This document shows, piece after piece, positions 34,240 through 44,135 of a DNA stretch of 64,000 nucleotides. Origin of the DNA: Bordetella ansorpii (GTDB taxonomy: Bacteria > Pseudomonadota > Gammaproteobacteria > Burkholderiales > Burkholderiaceae_B); the NCBI RefSeq assembly GCF_900078315.1, contig NZ_FKBS01000029.1:981425-1045424 (forward strand), in the 5' to 3' direction. The notes under the pieces are model-generated. The model was not told where the DNA came from. It did not search any database and saw only the letters and a list, made by a program, of their open reading frames with translations. Every line of letters begins with the position of its first letter. Within the stretch, counting starts at the first letter, position 1. A program made the position numbers and the translations under genes.

Positions 34240-35205
34240 TCAGGCGCGCGCTTCCTGGAAGCGGCCGTACGACATCACGCGCTGCACGCGCTGCTCGATG
34301 AGCTGGTCGGCGGTCATGCCCTGCAGTTGGCGCAGGGAGTCGCCCAGGGCGCGGCGCAGCAGGCGGGCCATGACGCGGGGATCGCGATGCGCGCCGCCGA
34401 TGGGCTCGTTGACCACGCGGTCGATCAGTTCGAGGTCTTTCAGGCGCGGGGCCGTGATGGCCAGCGCCTCGGCGGCGTCGGGCGCCTTTTCGGCGCTGCG
34501 CCACAGGATGGACGCGCAGCCCTCGGGCGAAATGACCGAGTAGGTGGCGTACTGCAGCATCAGCACGGCGTTGCCCACCGCGATGGCCAGCGCGCCGCCC
34601 GAACCGCCTTCACCGATGATGGTGCAGATGACGGGCACCTTCAGTTCGGCCATGGCGTACAGGTTGTGGCCGATGGCCTCGGACTGGCCGCGTTCCTCGG
34701 CGCCGATGCCGGGATAGGCACCCGGCGTGTCGACGAAGGTGAACACGGGCATCTGGAATTTCTCGGCCAGGCGCATCAGGCGCAGGGCCTTGCGATAGCC
34801 CTCGGGGCGCGGCATGCCGAAATTGCGCGCGGCGCGCTCTTTCGTGTCGCGGCCCTTCTGGTGGCCGATGACCATGCAGGGCGTGCCGTTGAAGCGCGCC
34901 ATGCCGCCGATGATGGACTGGTCGTCGGCATACATGCGATCGCCGTGCAGCTCGTGGAAGTCGGTGAACATCTCGCGCACGTAGTCCAGCGTGTAGGGAC
35001 GCTGGGGGTGGCGGGCGACCAGGGCGGTCTGCCACGGCGTCAGCTTGCCGTAGATTTCCTTGGCCAGCGTCTGGCTTTTCTGCTGCAGGCGGCCGATCTC
35101 GTCGGAGATGTCGACGGCGGAGTCGGCCTGCACGTAGCGCAGCTGCTCGATCTTGTTCTCAAGCTCGGCCAGCGGTTGTTCGAATTCAAGGAAAGTATTG
35201 CGCAT
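34240..35205 (-). CDS. accA: Acetyl-CoA carboxylase carboxyltransferase subunit alpha
   Basis: 321 residues, standard length. Forms with AccD the carboxyltransferase that makes malonyl-CoA for fatty-acid synthesis. Visible: N-terminal coiled segment [60 protein letters not shown] and [20 protein letters not shown]. The in-frame extension to 35313 is arginine/proline-rich and unlike the family, so ATG 35205 is chosen. Lies in a minus-strand run cysS - glycosylase - accA - tilS - lysC. Confidence 0.96.
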   Translation of the reverse strand: MRNTFLEFEQPLAELENKIEQLRYVQADSAVDISDEIGRLQQKSQTLAKEIYGKLTPWQTALVARHPQRPYTLDYVREMFTDFHELHGDRMYADDQSIIGGMARFNGTPCMVIGHQKGRDTKERAARNFGMPRPEGYRKALRLMRLAEKFQMPVFTFVDTPGAYPGIGAEERGQSEAIGHNLYAMAELKVPVICTIIGEGGSGGALAIAVGNAVLMLQYATYSVISPEGCASILWRSAEKAPDAAEALAITAPRLKDLELIDRVVNEPIGGAHRDPRVMARLLRRALGDSLRQLQGMTADQLIEQRVQRVMSYGRFQEARA

Positions 35206-35246
35206 CGATGTGTGTGGTTCCGTTGAAGGGCGCCTGGCGGGGCGGC

Positions 35247-35882
35247 TCAGTCCTGGAGGGAATCCAGGCTGCGCCACAGATACCAGGTTGCCACGGTACG
35301 CCAGGGCTGCCACGCCAGCGAGACCTCACGGGCCTCGAAGCGCGAGACGGGTTCGCCGCTGAAGTAGTGTAACGAGATTGCCTTGAGCAACCCAGGGTCG
35401 TCCAAGGGCAGGACGTCCGGTCGCTGCAGATTGAAGATCAAAAACATCTCCGCTGTCCAGCGTCCGATGCCGCGAATGGCCACCAGCTCGGCGATGACGT
35501 CCTCATCGCCCATGGCCGCCCACTTCTCGGGATGCACCTTGCGCTGGGCGAAATGCTCGGCCAGATCCTGGACGTACTCGGCCTTGCGCTTGGCCAGGCC
35601 GGCCTCGCGCAGGCCTTCCAGGCCCAGGCGCTGCACGGCGGCAGGCGTGGGCCGTTTGCCCGCGGCCTCGATGAAGCGCGTCCAGGTGGCCTGGGCGGCG
35701 CTGGTCGAGACCTGCTGGCCCACGATGGCGCGCGCCAGCGTGACGAACGGCGTGGCCGCCGGCTTGAGCCAGGTTTCGGGGTGCTGCGGAATGACCTTCT
35801 TGAGAATGCGGTCGCGCACCAGGTGGGCGACGGCCTCTTCCCAATAGTCGGGCTTGACGATGGCGGGTTCAGCGCTGGACAT
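35247..35882 (-). CDS. DNA-3-methyladenine glycosylase II-like protein (HhH-GPD, AlkA-type)
   Basis: 211 residues. Base-excision repair glycosylase removing alkylated purines. Helix-hairpin-helix and catalytic region [20 protein letters not shown] with [11 protein letters not shown] (aspartates at the GPD position), plus [20 protein letters not shown], match the minimal bacterial AlkA class without the N-terminal TBP-like domain. No iron-sulfur cysteines, so not of the EndoIII/MutY type. Between cysS and accA, in the same direction. Confidence 0.92.
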   Translation of the reverse strand: MSSAEPAIVKPDYWEEAVAHLVRDRILKKVIPQHPETWLKPAATPFVTLARAIVGQQVSTSAAQATWTRFIEAAGKRPTPAAVQRLGLEGLREAGLAKRKAEYVQDLAEHFAQRKVHPEKWAAMGDEDVIAELVAIRGIGRWTAEMFLIFNLQRPDVLPLDDPGLLKAISLHYFSGEPVSRFEAREVSLAWQPWRTVATWYLWRSLDSLQD

Positions 35883-35906
35883 GAAGAAAAAAGCTTCCGG
35901 GTTCGG

Positions 35907-37409
35907 TCAGGCGCGGCGCCACTGCGTCACGCCGCCCGGCTTGTCGTCGAGTTCGATGCCGGCCGCGCGCAATTGACCACGAATGCTGTCGGCCTTCGTG
36001 AAATCACGCGCCTGCTTAGCTGCGGTACGCTCGGCAATCAATGCCTCGATATCATCGGCGCCAAGCGGAATGGAGGCAGGATCCGGCATTTCCTTGGAAA
36101 TAGACACGGACACCGACAGGCTGGACAAACGGAGAGCCGAGGCGCTGTAACGAGTCGGCCTCTGGAAATACTCGACAGGATCCTGCTGCAGCAGGCCCAG
36201 CAGTTCGGCCAGCGCCTTCAACTGCCCGGCGCTGCGCGCACCGCGCGTGCGGTTGGCCTCGGAGGCCAGTTCGAACAGCGCGGCCACGGCGCCCGACGAA
36301 TTGAAATCGTCGTCCATCGCGGCCTTGAAGGCCTGCGCCTGGGGCTCGTTCCAGTCGATGCCCAACTGGTCGGGCGCGACGTTCTGCAGCGCCTGGTACA
36401 GGCGGTCCAGCGCGTTCTGCGCGTCCAGCAGGTTGTCGGGCGTGTAGTTCTGCGGACTGCGGTAATGGTTGCGCACGATGAAGAAGCGCAGCATTTCCGC
36501 TTCGCGCGGATTGGCCTGGTAGGACGCCTCGGTGTCGGACAGGTCGGCGGCATCGGCCACGGTCTGGCGGATGGTGCGGAAGTTGCCCAGCGACTTCGAC
36601 ATCTTGTCGGCGTCGACCATCAGCGGGCCGCAGTGCATCCAGACGTTGGCCAGGTGGCCGCCGAAGGCGCCTTCGGTCTGCGCGATCTCGTTCTCGTGGT
36701 GCGGGAACTTCAGGTCGGGACCGCCGCCGTGGATGTCCAGGGGCAGGCCCAGCAGCGAGCGGCTCATGGCCGAGCACTCAATGTGCCAGCCCGGACGGCC
36801 CATGCCGTATGGCGACTGCCACTTGGTGTCTTCGGGTTCCTCGGCCTTGGCCGACTTCCACAGCACGAAATCGAGCGGATCGCGCTTGGCCGAGCCCACC
36901 GCCACGCGTTCGCCGGCACGCAGGTCGTCCAGCGTCTTGCCGGACAGCTTGCCGTAGCCCTCGAAGCCACGCACGGCGTAGTTCACGTCGCCGTCGTCGG
37001 CCTGGTAGGCCAGGCCCTTTTCCTGCAGGCGGCCGATGATGTCGAGCATCTCACCCACATACTCGGTCGCCCGGGGTTCGTTGTCGGGCGTCTGCACGCC
37101 CAGCGCGCGCTCATCGGCATGCATGGCGTCGATGTAGAACTCGGTGACCTCGCCGATGCGGCGGTGGGTCTCGACGGCGCGGCGGATGATCTTGTCGTCG
37201 ATGTCCGTGATGTTGCGCACGTAGTTGACCCGGTAGCCGCTGGCGCGCAGCCAGCGCTGCACCACGTCGAACGCCACCAGCATGCGCGCGTGGCCCAGGT
37301 GGCAGTAGTCGTAGACCGTCATGCCGCACACATACATGCCCACCTGACCGGCAGTAGCCGGCTTGAACGGTTCCTTGGCACGCGACAGTGTGTTGTAGAT
37401 GTGAAGCAT
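35907..37409 (-). CDS. cysS: Cysteinyl-tRNA synthetase
   Basis: 500 residues. HLGHAR (HIGH motif) in [15 protein letters not shown], the zinc-binding residues (C29 region, [23 protein letters not shown]), and KMSKSLGN (KMSKS motif) are all in place. The C-terminal region carries a serine-rich segment at about 417-445 ([30 protein letters not shown]) that the compact E. coli enzyme lacks. The ATG at 37409 ([15 protein letters not shown]) is the family start; upstream in-frame sequence is arginine-rich non-coding DNA. Divergent from the TPR gene. Confidence 0.96.
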   Translation of the reverse strand: MLHIYNTLSRAKEPFKPATAGQVGMYVCGMTVYDYCHLGHARMLVAFDVVQRWLRASGYRVNYVRNITDIDDKIIRRAVETHRRIGEVTEFYIDAMHADERALGVQTPDNEPRATEYVGEMLDIIGRLQEKGLAYQADDGDVNYAVRGFEGYGKLSGKTLDDLRAGERVAVGSAKRDPLDFVLWKSAKAEEPEDTKWQSPYGMGRPGWHIECSAMSRSLLGLPLDIHGGGPDLKFPHHENEIAQTEGAFGGHLANVWMHCGPLMVDADKMSKSLGNFRTIRQTVADAADLSDTEASYQANPREAEMLRFFIVRNHYRSPQNYTPDNLLDAQNALDRLYQALQNVAPDQLGIDWNEPQAQAFKAAMDDDFNSSGAVAALFELASEANRTRGARSAGQLKALAELLGLLQQDPVEYFQRPTRYSASALRLSSLSVSVSISKEMPDPASIPLGADDIEALIAERTAAKQARDFTKADSIRGQLRAAGIELDDKPGGVTQWRRA

Positions 37410-37732
37410 GGCGCCCTGTGTGTGTGGCAAATGTATTCTTCGGATGGCGTCGGGATGAACCGCCCCGCGCAACGGCCGAGCCCTGCCCGGCGAGCGGCGG
37501 CCTGGACGGCAGCCGCCCCGAAAACGCGAGGCGGCAAAGCCCCCGGCGGCGGCATCCTTCCGGCTGCCCATCGGCCCCAGGCCGAGGACATGCCAAAGGC
37601 AATGCCGGAGGCGTTGTCGGGGCATGCACTGCCAGAAACGCAACCGGGGCTAAAATGGCGGTCGTCAAGTATAGCAAGCGGCCCGGCTGCGCGCCCAGCG
37701 TGTGCGCCGATGCCGCCATAACGGAACCCAAC
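37410..37732. promoter_or_regulatory. Divergent promoter region cysS / TPR-PPIase-lpxH
   Basis: 323 bases with no supportable gene. An extended -10-like GGCTAAAAT lies at 37649-37657, oriented toward the TPR gene, without a good -35. Nothing else stands out. Confidence 0.35.
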
Positions 37733-38422
37733 ATGCCGCGTCTTCCCATCGCGTTGCTGCTGGCGGTGCTCGGCGCCGCCCCGCTTTTCGCCCATGCGAG
37801 ATCCGCCGGGGGCGGCAGCGGCGCTGGCGGCGGGCACCTTTCGCCCAACGCCAATCTCACCACGCTCGACACGCCCGCTCCCGAAGGCGGCTGGCAGGGC
37901 CTGGCCAACCTGCTCGAAACGCTGAAGCCCGGCGTCGACACGCGGCTGGACCCCGCCCCCTCGCAAGTCACCGACCGCATCGAGCAATTGCTGACCAAGG
38001 GGCAAACCGCCGACGCCCTGGCGCTGATCGAGAAGCGCCAGGCCGAACGCGACCGGCAGGGCACGCGCGGCACCGACGTCCAGCTGATGTTCCAGCACGC
38101 GCGCGCCCTGTCCGCACTGGGCCGCGCGCAGGAATCGATTGACGTCTACACTGACATGACCACGCGCTTTCCGGAATTGCCCGAGCCGTGGAACAACCTG
38201 GCTGCCCTGTATGCCGCCCGCGGCGAACTGGACCGCGCGCAAGATGCCCTGAACATGGCGTTGCGCGCCGATCCGACCTACGCCGACGCGCGGGCCAACA
38301 TGGGCGAGCTCCAACTTCTGATGGCCCTGCGCACGTACCGGCAGGCCGGTGGCCAAGGCGCCCCCGGCGCGAAGGACAAAGCGCAGGAAATCGAAAATCT
38401 GCTGAAGGAAAAACGGCAATAA
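37733..38422 (+). CDS. Secreted tetratricopeptide repeat protein
   Basis: 229 residues. N-terminal signal peptide ([20 protein letters not shown]), then a G-rich stretch and TPR helices: [60 protein letters not shown] and [20 protein letters not shown]. Likely a periplasmic or outer-membrane-linked scaffold; the partner is unknown. TAATG overlap with the following PPIase gene shows one operon with it and lpxH. The start at 37733 is chosen because it opens the signal peptide. Confidence 0.88.
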   Translation: MPRLPIALLLAVLGAAPLFAHARSAGGGSGAGGGHLSPNANLTTLDTPAPEGGWQGLANLLETLKPGVDTRLDPAPSQVTDRIEQLLTKGQTADALALIEKRQAERDRQGTRGTDVQLMFQHARALSALGRAQESIDVYTDMTTRFPELPEPWNNLAALYAARGELDRAQDALNMALRADPTYADARANMGELQLLMALRTYRQAGGQGAPGAKDKAQEIENLLKEKRQ

Positions 38423-39063
38423 TGAGTTTTCGCCTCCCGCTCTCCCTGCGACGCCTGACGGCGTGCGCGGTCACCGTGGCGGCCCTGCTGCCCGTCGGCG
38501 CCGGCGCCCAGCCGGCCGCCCCCTCACCCTCTACTTCCAAAGGCACACCACAAATGAGCACGAATCCCCGCGTCAAACTGGAAACCAACCAAGGCAACAT
38601 GGTCATCACGCTGGACGCCGAAAAGGCGCCCAAGTCGGTCGAGAACTTCCTGGCCTACGTCAAGGAAGGCTTCTACAACGGCACGATCTTCCATCGCGTG
38701 ATCGACGGCTTCATGGTCCAGGGCGGCGGTTTCGAAGCAGGCATGAAGCAGAAGCCCACGCACGCTCCCATCGAGAACGAGGCCAACAACGGCCTGAAGA
38801 ACGACAAGTACACCCTGGCCATGGCCCGCACCAGCGATCCGCACTCGGCCACCGCCCAGTTCTTCATCAACGTCGCCAACAACGACTTCCTGAACTTCAC
38901 CGCCCCCACCCCCAACGGCTGGGGCTACGCGGTGTTCGGCAAGGTCACCGAAGGCACCGAAGTGGTCGACAAGATCAAGGGCGTGAAGACGGGCAACAGC
39001 GGCTTCCACCAGAACGTGCCGACCGAGGACGTGGTCATCACCAAGGCTGAGATCCTTGAATAA
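38422..39063 (+). CDS. Cyclophilin-type peptidyl-prolyl cis-trans isomerase with N-terminal signal-like extension
   Basis: 213 residues from ATG 38422. The catalytic domain begins at residue 45 ([20 protein letters not shown]) and has [33 protein letters not shown] and [12 protein letters not shown], an active cyclophilin. The first 44 residues ([20 protein letters not shown]...[12 protein letters not shown]) look like a signal peptide plus linker. An internal ATG at 38554 with AAAGG 10 bases upstream begins exactly where the cytoplasmic PpiB-type protein would, so both a periplasmic and a cytosolic form are possible. Coupled to the TPR gene upstream and to lpxH downstream. Confidence 0.9.
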   Translation: MSFRLPLSLRRLTACAVTVAALLPVGAGAQPAAPSPSTSKGTPQMSTNPRVKLETNQGNMVITLDAEKAPKSVENFLAYVKEGFYNGTIFHRVIDGFMVQGGGFEAGMKQKPTHAPIENEANNGLKNDKYTLAMARTSDPHSATAQFFINVANNDFLNFTAPTPNGWGYAVFGKVTEGTEVVDKIKGVKTGNSGFHQNVPTEDVVITKAEILE

Positions 39064-39835
39064 TCTGGTGCTGCCGAAGGGGCCGGTCTGGCTGGCCTCC
39101 GATGTGCACCTGGGTCCTGCCACACCCGCCACGCAAGAAGCCTTCCTGGCCTTTCTCGATGTGGCGGCGAACGAAGCGGCCGCCTTGCTGCTGCCGGGCG
39201 ATCTCTTCGACGCCTGGATCGGCGACGACGTGATCCGCGCCGCGCCGCCCTGGCTGGCGCAGGCCCTGCGTGGCCTGCAGGCCACGGCGGCGCGCGTGCC
39301 GGTGTACCTGGGCCGCGGCAACCGCGATTTCCTGATGGGCGCCGAACTGGCGCAGGCCGTGGGCGCGCAGTTGCTGCCCGACGTGGCGGTGCTGGACACC
39401 GAATTCGGCCGCGTGCTGCTCAGCCACGGCGACGAGTACTGTACGGACGATGCGGCCTACCAGCAGTTCCGCGCCATGGTGCGCGATCCCCGCTGGCAAG
39501 AGCAGTTCCTGGCCAAGAGCATCCCCGAGCGCCTGCAGATGGCCCAGCAGGCCCGCGGCGAAAGCATGGCGGCCAACCAGGCGAAGACCACGGAAATCAT
39601 GGACGTGAACGCGGGCGCGGTGGAAGCCGCCTTCCGTGACGCGGACGTGGCCTTCATGGTGCATGGCCACACGCACCGCCCCGATCGCCACGTGCTGATG
39701 ATCGACGGCAAGAAGCGCGAACGCTGGGTGCTGCCCGACTGGGACTGCGACCACGGCTCGGCGCGCGGTGGCTGGCTGGTCATCGACCAGGACGGCCCGC
39801 AACGCTACGACCTCGGCGACGAGACGGAAGACTGA
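39056..39835 (+). CDS. lpxH: UDP-2,3-diacylglucosamine hydrolase
   Basis: About 259 residues. Calcineurin-like phosphoesterase of lipid A synthesis that cleaves UDP-2,3-diacylglucosamine to lipid X. Metal and signature motifs: [61 protein letters not shown]. The start is unclear: TTG at 39056 overlaps the PPIase stop by 8 bp, and GTG at 39068 would begin 5 bases after it; no ATG fits. Inner-membrane associated, cytosolic face. Confidence 0.94.
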   Translation: MNNLVLPKGPVWLASDVHLGPATPATQEAFLAFLDVAANEAAALLLPGDLFDAWIGDDVIRAAPPWLAQALRGLQATAARVPVYLGRGNRDFLMGAELAQAVGAQLLPDVAVLDTEFGRVLLSHGDEYCTDDAAYQQFRAMVRDPRWQEQFLAKSIPERLQMAQQARGESMAANQAKTTEIMDVNAGAVEAAFRDADVAFMVHGHTHRPDRHVLMIDGKKRERWVLPDWDCDHGSARGGWLVIDQDGPQRYDLGDETED

Positions 39836-39955
39836 GTCCGGAAGACGGCGGCCTGCCGGAAGACGGCTGCCGCTCTCCTCCTGCGTCTCGAATGCTTTCC
39901 GACCCGCCGCGCCCGGATGGCGGCCAGGTCTCGCCGCGCGCCCTTGCGCCGGGCG

Positions 39956-40885
39956 TCAGCCTGCCCTGGGTGGCGCCATCGGCAGGAACGACCCCGCCAC
40001 CTCGAAATCGCAGGCCTGCCGCGCAATGTCGATGACCGTATTGATCACCGGATTGATGGCGCTTTTCTTGTAGACCGCGTAGTAGTTGATGGTGGGCAGA
40101 TCGGGCTGCACGCGCAGCCTGCACAACGCGCCGCTGGCCACCAGCGGCGCGAAATACGCCCCCGGCAGATAACTGATCCCCAGCCCCAGCATGGCCAACT
40201 GCGCCATCATGCCCAGGCTGTTGGCGGTCAGCACCCGTTTCACCGACAGATTCTGCTCGGTGAACCAGGCATCGTACAGATGCGACAGCGCCGAACTCGA
40301 CGGCTGGCTGATCACCGGAAACGGCGCCAGGTCCTCGGGCGACAGGTCGGCCGCGGGATCCAGCGGCAGCGACGGACTGGCCATCCACACGTTCACCACC
40401 GAGCCCAGGTGCACGCACTCGTATTCGTAGCTCCAGAACGGCCCCGGCATGATGGCCAGGTCCAGTTCGTCGCGCTGCAGGCGCTCGTACAGCGTGATGC
40501 CGCCATCGATCTCGGGCAGCAACTGCACCTTGGGATACAGCCGGTTCAGCTCGCCGATGACGCCGGCCAGGGAGGTCAGCGCCACCAGTTCGGTCACGCC
40601 CAGGCGCACGCTGCCCTCGAAGCGCGACGGATCGGCCATCTCGAGCACCATGCGGCTGTTCAGCTCCAGCATCTCGCGCGCGCGCTCGAAGAGCTTGCGG
40701 CCATGCTGCGTCAGCACCAGGGATTTCGCGCGCCGCTCGAACAGCGGCATGCCGGCGAAGCCTTCGAGCTCGCCCACGCGCTTGGCCACCGCGGACTGCG
40801 TGGCGTGCAGCTTGCGGGACGAGGCGCTGAAGCTGCCCAGCACGGCGCTCCAATAGAACGCCTCCAGTTGCTTCAGGGTGTACAT
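39956..40885 (-). CDS. LysR-family transcriptional regulator
   Basis: 309 residues. Standard N-terminal wHTH: TLKQLEAFYWSAVLGSFSAS, KLHATQSAVAKRVGELEG and LFERRAKSLVLTQHGRKL. Effector domain with FEGSVRLGVTELVALTSLAG and SLGMMAQLAMLGLGISYLPG. Located downstream of, and in the same direction as, the amino-acid ABC transporter/aminotransferase/RraA-like cluster, 182 bp from the ATPase gene; it could be co-transcribed or have its own promoter. Likely the regulator of that cluster. Confidence 0.92.
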   Translation of the reverse strand: MYTLKQLEAFYWSAVLGSFSASSRKLHATQSAVAKRVGELEGFAGMPLFERRAKSLVLTQHGRKLFERAREMLELNSRMVLEMADPSRFEGSVRLGVTELVALTSLAGVIGELNRLYPKVQLLPEIDGGITLYERLQRDELDLAIMPGPFWSYEYECVHLGSVVNVWMASPSLPLDPAADLSPEDLAPFPVISQPSSSALSHLYDAWFTEQNLSVKRVLTANSLGMMAQLAMLGLGISYLPGAYFAPLVASGALCRLRVQPDLPTINYYAVYKKSAINPVINTVIDIARQACDFEVAGSFLPMAPPRAG

Positions 40886-41067
40886 GGCCGGATGGGAGGT
40901 CGGGCGGTGGGAGAGTCCAACCATACCACCGGCGGCAATCGCCTGCTCCTCGGTGAAAGCCCGCCGCGCCGCGTCAGGCCGCGCCGCGCTCGGCGAAGCC
41001 GCATCGCGCCCGGCCGGCCCCGGCTGCCCGGCGCCAGAAAACCCGTCCGGGGCGTCACGTACACCGG

Positions 41068-41805
41068 TCATGCCGGATGATGCGCGATGATGTCCGCCAG
41101 GAAGCGCTGGGCGCGCGGATGCTGCGGCGCCGTGAAGAATTCCTCGGGCGTGGCGGCCTCGAGAATCTGGCCGGCATCCATGAAGATCACGCGGTCGCTG
41201 ACCTCGCGCGCGAAGCCCATTTCATGGGTCACGCACACCATCGTCATGCCGTCGCGCGCCAGGGACTTCATCACCTGCAGCACTTCGCCGACCATTTCCG
41301 GATCCAGCGCGCTGGTCGGCTCGTCGAACAGCATCACCGGCGGCTTGAGCGCCAGCGCGCGGGCGATCGCCACGCGCTGCTGCTGGCCGCCCGACAGGGC
41401 GCCCGGATAGGCCTCGGCCTTGTGGCCCATGCCCACGCGCTCCAGCAACTGGGCGGCCTGCGCCTCGGCCTCGCGGCGCGGGGTCTTCAGGATGTTGACC
41501 GTGGCGTACGTCACGTTGTCCAGCACGCTCATGTGCGGGAACAGGTTGAACTGCTGGAAGACGAAGCCGATGCCCTGGCGCAGGCGGTTGATGTTCACGC
41601 CCTTGGCGTGGATATCCTGCCCGTCGACCAGGATGCGGCCGCCGCCGATGGGCTCCAGCCGGTTGATCGTGCGGATCAGGGTGGACTTGCCCGACCCCGA
41701 GGGGCCGCACACCACCAGCACTTCGCCGCGCGCGACGTCCAGGTCGACGTCCTTCAGGACATGATGCGCGTCATACCACTTGTTGACGCCTTCGAGCTTT
41801 ATCAT
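41068..41805 (-). CDS. Polar amino-acid ABC transporter ATP-binding protein (GlnQ-like)
   Basis: 245 residues. Walker [16 protein letters not shown]-loop [14 protein letters not shown], signature [20 protein letters not shown] and Walker [21 protein letters not shown]; switch His in VTHEMGF. Energises uptake through the two permeases encoded just upstream. Gap to the permease gene is 19 bp. Confidence 0.95.
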   Translation of the reverse strand: MIKLEGVNKWYDAHHVLKDVDLDVARGEVLVVCGPSGSGKSTLIRTINRLEPIGGGRILVDGQDIHAKGVNINRLRQGIGFVFQQFNLFPHMSVLDNVTYATVNILKTPRREAEAQAAQLLERVGMGHKAEAYPGALSGGQQQRVAIARALALKPPVMLFDEPTSALDPEMVGEVLQVMKSLARDGMTMVCVTHEMGFAREVSDRVIFMDAGQILEAATPEEFFTAPQHPRAQRFLADIIAHHPA

Positions 41806-41824
41806 GATTCGATTCCTTTGACCG

Positions 41825-42517
41825 TCAGGCCGGCATGCTGCGGCTGCGGCGGACCCAGCCTTCCAGCCAGGCCACGCTGCGGCTCAGGCTGAAACACACC
41901 AGGAAGTAAATGATGGCCAGAATGCCGAACACCTGCAGCGGCTGCGTCAGCACCAGGTTGTTGATCTGGTTGGCGGCGAACGTCAGTTCGTTCACGCTGA
42001 TCACGTAGCCCAGCGAGGTTTCCTTGATGGTCGACACGAACTGGCTGGTCATGCTGGGCAGCACGTTGAACAGCGCCTGCGGCAGGATCACCTTCCGCAT
42101 CGTCGTCCAGTAGCCCACGCCCAGCGAGCGCGAGGCCTCGATCTGGCCCTTGGGGATCGCCTCGATCCCCGAGCGGACCACTTCCGACAGATAGGCGCTT
42201 TCGTAGATGACCAGCGCGCAGACCAGCGTCCAGAAGCCGCTGATCGACTCGCCGGTCAGTTTCGGCACGGCGAAGTAGGCCCAGAAGATCAGCATCAGCA
42301 GCGGCATGCCGCGCACCGTGTTGACGAACAGGCGGCTGCTGACGGCGATCCAGCGGTACGGGCTGACCCGCGCGATGGCGATCAGCAGGGCCAGCGGGAA
42401 CGACAGCACCAGGCCCAGGAACGCCAGCAACAGCGTCAGCGCCAGGCCGCCCAGCGGGCCGTTGGGGTATTGCCCCACCAGCAGCATGGGCCAGTATTGA
42501 TTCAGGATATCAAGCAC
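41825..42517 (-). CDS. Polar amino-acid ABC transporter permease
   Basis: 230 residues, several membrane helices, His/Glu/Gln/Arg/opine (HisM/GlnP) family: [20 protein letters not shown] at the N-terminus and the EAA loop [20 protein letters not shown] with [23 protein letters not shown] start at 42517 (MLDILNQYW) overlaps the stop of the upstream permease by 8 bp. An upstream ATG at 42550 would extend deeply into that gene. Pairs with the 42510-43196 permease. Confidence 0.92.
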   Translation of the reverse strand: MLDILNQYWPMLLVGQYPNGPLGGLALTLLLAFLGLVLSFPLALLIAIARVSPYRWIAVSSRLFVNTVRGMPLLMLIFWAYFAVPKLTGESISGFWTLVCALVIYESAYLSEVVRSGIEAIPKGQIEASRSLGVGYWTTMRKVILPQALFNVLPSMTSQFVSTIKETSLGYVISVNELTFAANQINNLVLTQPLQVFGILAIIYFLVCFSLSRSVAWLEGWVRRSRSMPA

Positions 42518-43196
42518 GGCGGCCCCCCTTGCCCAGGCTGTAGCGCGCATAAATGCGCGAGCCGATGTACATCAACAGGAAGGAGCCCAGCAGATACATG
42601 ATCGTGGCGGCGCCGAAGGTGGCGAAGGTGCGATAGGTTTCGTTCTCGATCTCGCGCGCCTGGTAGGTCAGTTCCACCACGCCGATGGCCATGGCCACGC
42701 TGGTGTTCTTGAACAGCAGCAGCGCGCGGCCCACCAGCGGCGGAATCGAAATGCGCAGCGCCTGCGGCACGATCACGTGGCGCATGCATTGCAGATAGGA
42801 CGAGCCCAGCGCGCGGGCGGCCTCGAACTGGGTGAACGGAATGGCGCGCAGGCCGCTGCGGATGTCCTCGGCGATATAGGCGGCCGAGCCCAGGCCCAGC
42901 GCGATCGCCGCCAGCGACAGCTCGGCGTTGTGCGCGTACAGCCACTCGCGTACGACCTCGGGCAGCAGTTCGGGCATGCCGAAGTACCAGAACAGCACCT
43001 GCACCAGCAGGGGCACGTTGCGGTGGTATTCGACGTAGGCGCTGACGAACAGGCGGCACGGCCACAGCTCGGTGCTGCGGATGACGACCAGCAGCACCGC
43101 CAGGGTGAAGGCCAGCACCCACGACACCAGGAACAGCTGCACCGTCGTCAGCATGCCGTCGGCGAGCTGAGAAAGAAATTGTGCTTCTAGCAACAC
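42510..43196 (-). CDS. Polar amino-acid ABC transporter permease
   Basis: 228 residues, partner of the preceding permease. TTVQLFLVSWVLAFTLAVLL, the EAA loop YIAEDIRSGLRAIPFTQFEA and ARALGSSYLQCMRHVIVPQA are typical. Start codon GTG at 43196, 46 bp after the stop of the binding-protein gene. Confidence 0.92.
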   Translation of the reverse strand: MLLEAQFLSQLADGMLTTVQLFLVSWVLAFTLAVLLVVIRSTELWPCRLFVSAYVEYHRNVPLLVQVLFWYFGMPELLPEVVREWLYAHNAELSLAAIALGLGSAAYIAEDIRSGLRAIPFTQFEAARALGSSYLQCMRHVIVPQALRISIPPLVGRALLLFKNTSVAMAIGVVELTYQAREIENETYRTFATFGAATIMYLLGSFLLMYIGSRIYARYSLGKGGRRA

Positions 43197-43242
43197 GCAA
43201 AACTCCGGAAACGGCGCCGCGCGAGGCGGCGCCGATGGCGGA

Positions 43243-44064
43243 TCAGCCCGCGATGGGCGCGATCTTGAACGAACGCTTCAGCTTGTACGGGGTGTCGTCG
43301 CCGAACCACTTGTCGAACAGCTTGGCGGCTTCGCCCGAGGCTTCGGCCTCGTCCAGGATCTTGTCGACGGCGGCGATGAACGCCGGCTCGGACTTGCGCA
43401 TGCCCAGGCCCCACGACTCGTCGAACACCGACTTGTCGATCACGGTGACGGGCGCGGTGGGCGGGCTTTGCAGCACCAGGCGGACCAGCACCAGCTCAGA
43501 GGCGAACTGTGCGTCGACTTTTTTCTGCTGCAGCGCCAGATAGGCGGCCGAGCTGTCGGTGTAGCCCAGCACCCGGGACTTGTCCATGATGCGCTTGATT
43601 TCACGCTCGGAGCTGGAGCCCTTGGTGGCGGCGATACGGCGGCCGTTGACCGACTCGATCGTGTCCAGGCCAGAATCCTTGCGCACCAGCAGCTTCTGCG
43701 GGCTGACGTAGTAGGCGCGGCTGAAGGCGATCTGTTCGGCGCGGTCCGGCGAGTAGCCCAGGTTGGCGGCCAGGATGTCGACGCGGCCTTCGTTCAGTTC
43801 GGGCACGCGGGCCGCGACGGACAGCAGCTTGTACTCGACCTTCACGCCCAGCTTGTCGGCGACCAGCTTGCACATGTCGACGTCATAGCCCACGACGGTA
43901 CGCGTGGCGTTGTCCTGGAAGCTGAACGGTTGCGAGGTGCCCAGCGTGCCGCAGACCAGCGAACCGCGCGACTTGATGTCGGCCAGCTGGTCGGCGTGCG
44001 CGGCGGCGCTGAACAGGCCCATTCCCAGGCTCAGACCCAGGGTGACAGTAGCCAGCAACTTCAT
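43243..44064 (-). CDS. Periplasmic amino-acid binding protein of the ABC transporter
   Basis: 273 residues. Signal peptide MKLLATVTLGLSLGMGLFSA with cleavage after AHA, then a type II periplasmic binding fold: GSLVCGTLGTSQPFSFQD, VGYDVDMCKLVADKLGVKVE, GRVDILAANLGYSPDRAEQI. The ligand is a polar amino acid by family; the neighbouring aminotransferase and RraA-like aldolase suggest a hydroxylated or branched one. 71 bp downstream of the aminotransferase gene. Confidence 0.93.
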   Translation of the reverse strand: MKLLATVTLGLSLGMGLFSAAAHADQLADIKSRGSLVCGTLGTSQPFSFQDNATRTVVGYDVDMCKLVADKLGVKVEYKLLSVAARVPELNEGRVDILAANLGYSPDRAEQIAFSRAYYVSPQKLLVRKDSGLDTIESVNGRRIAATKGSSSEREIKRIMDKSRVLGYTDSSAAYLALQQKKVDAQFASELVLVRLVLQSPPTAPVTVIDKSVFDESWGLGMRKSEPAFIAAVDKILDEAEASGEAAKLFDKWFGDDTPYKLKRSFKIAPIAG

Positions 44065-44135
44065 TGTGAATCCCCTTGTGTGATGGTGATGCAGAACGAG
44101 AGGCCGGCGGCGCGCGCCGCCGGCCCGACTTGCGC

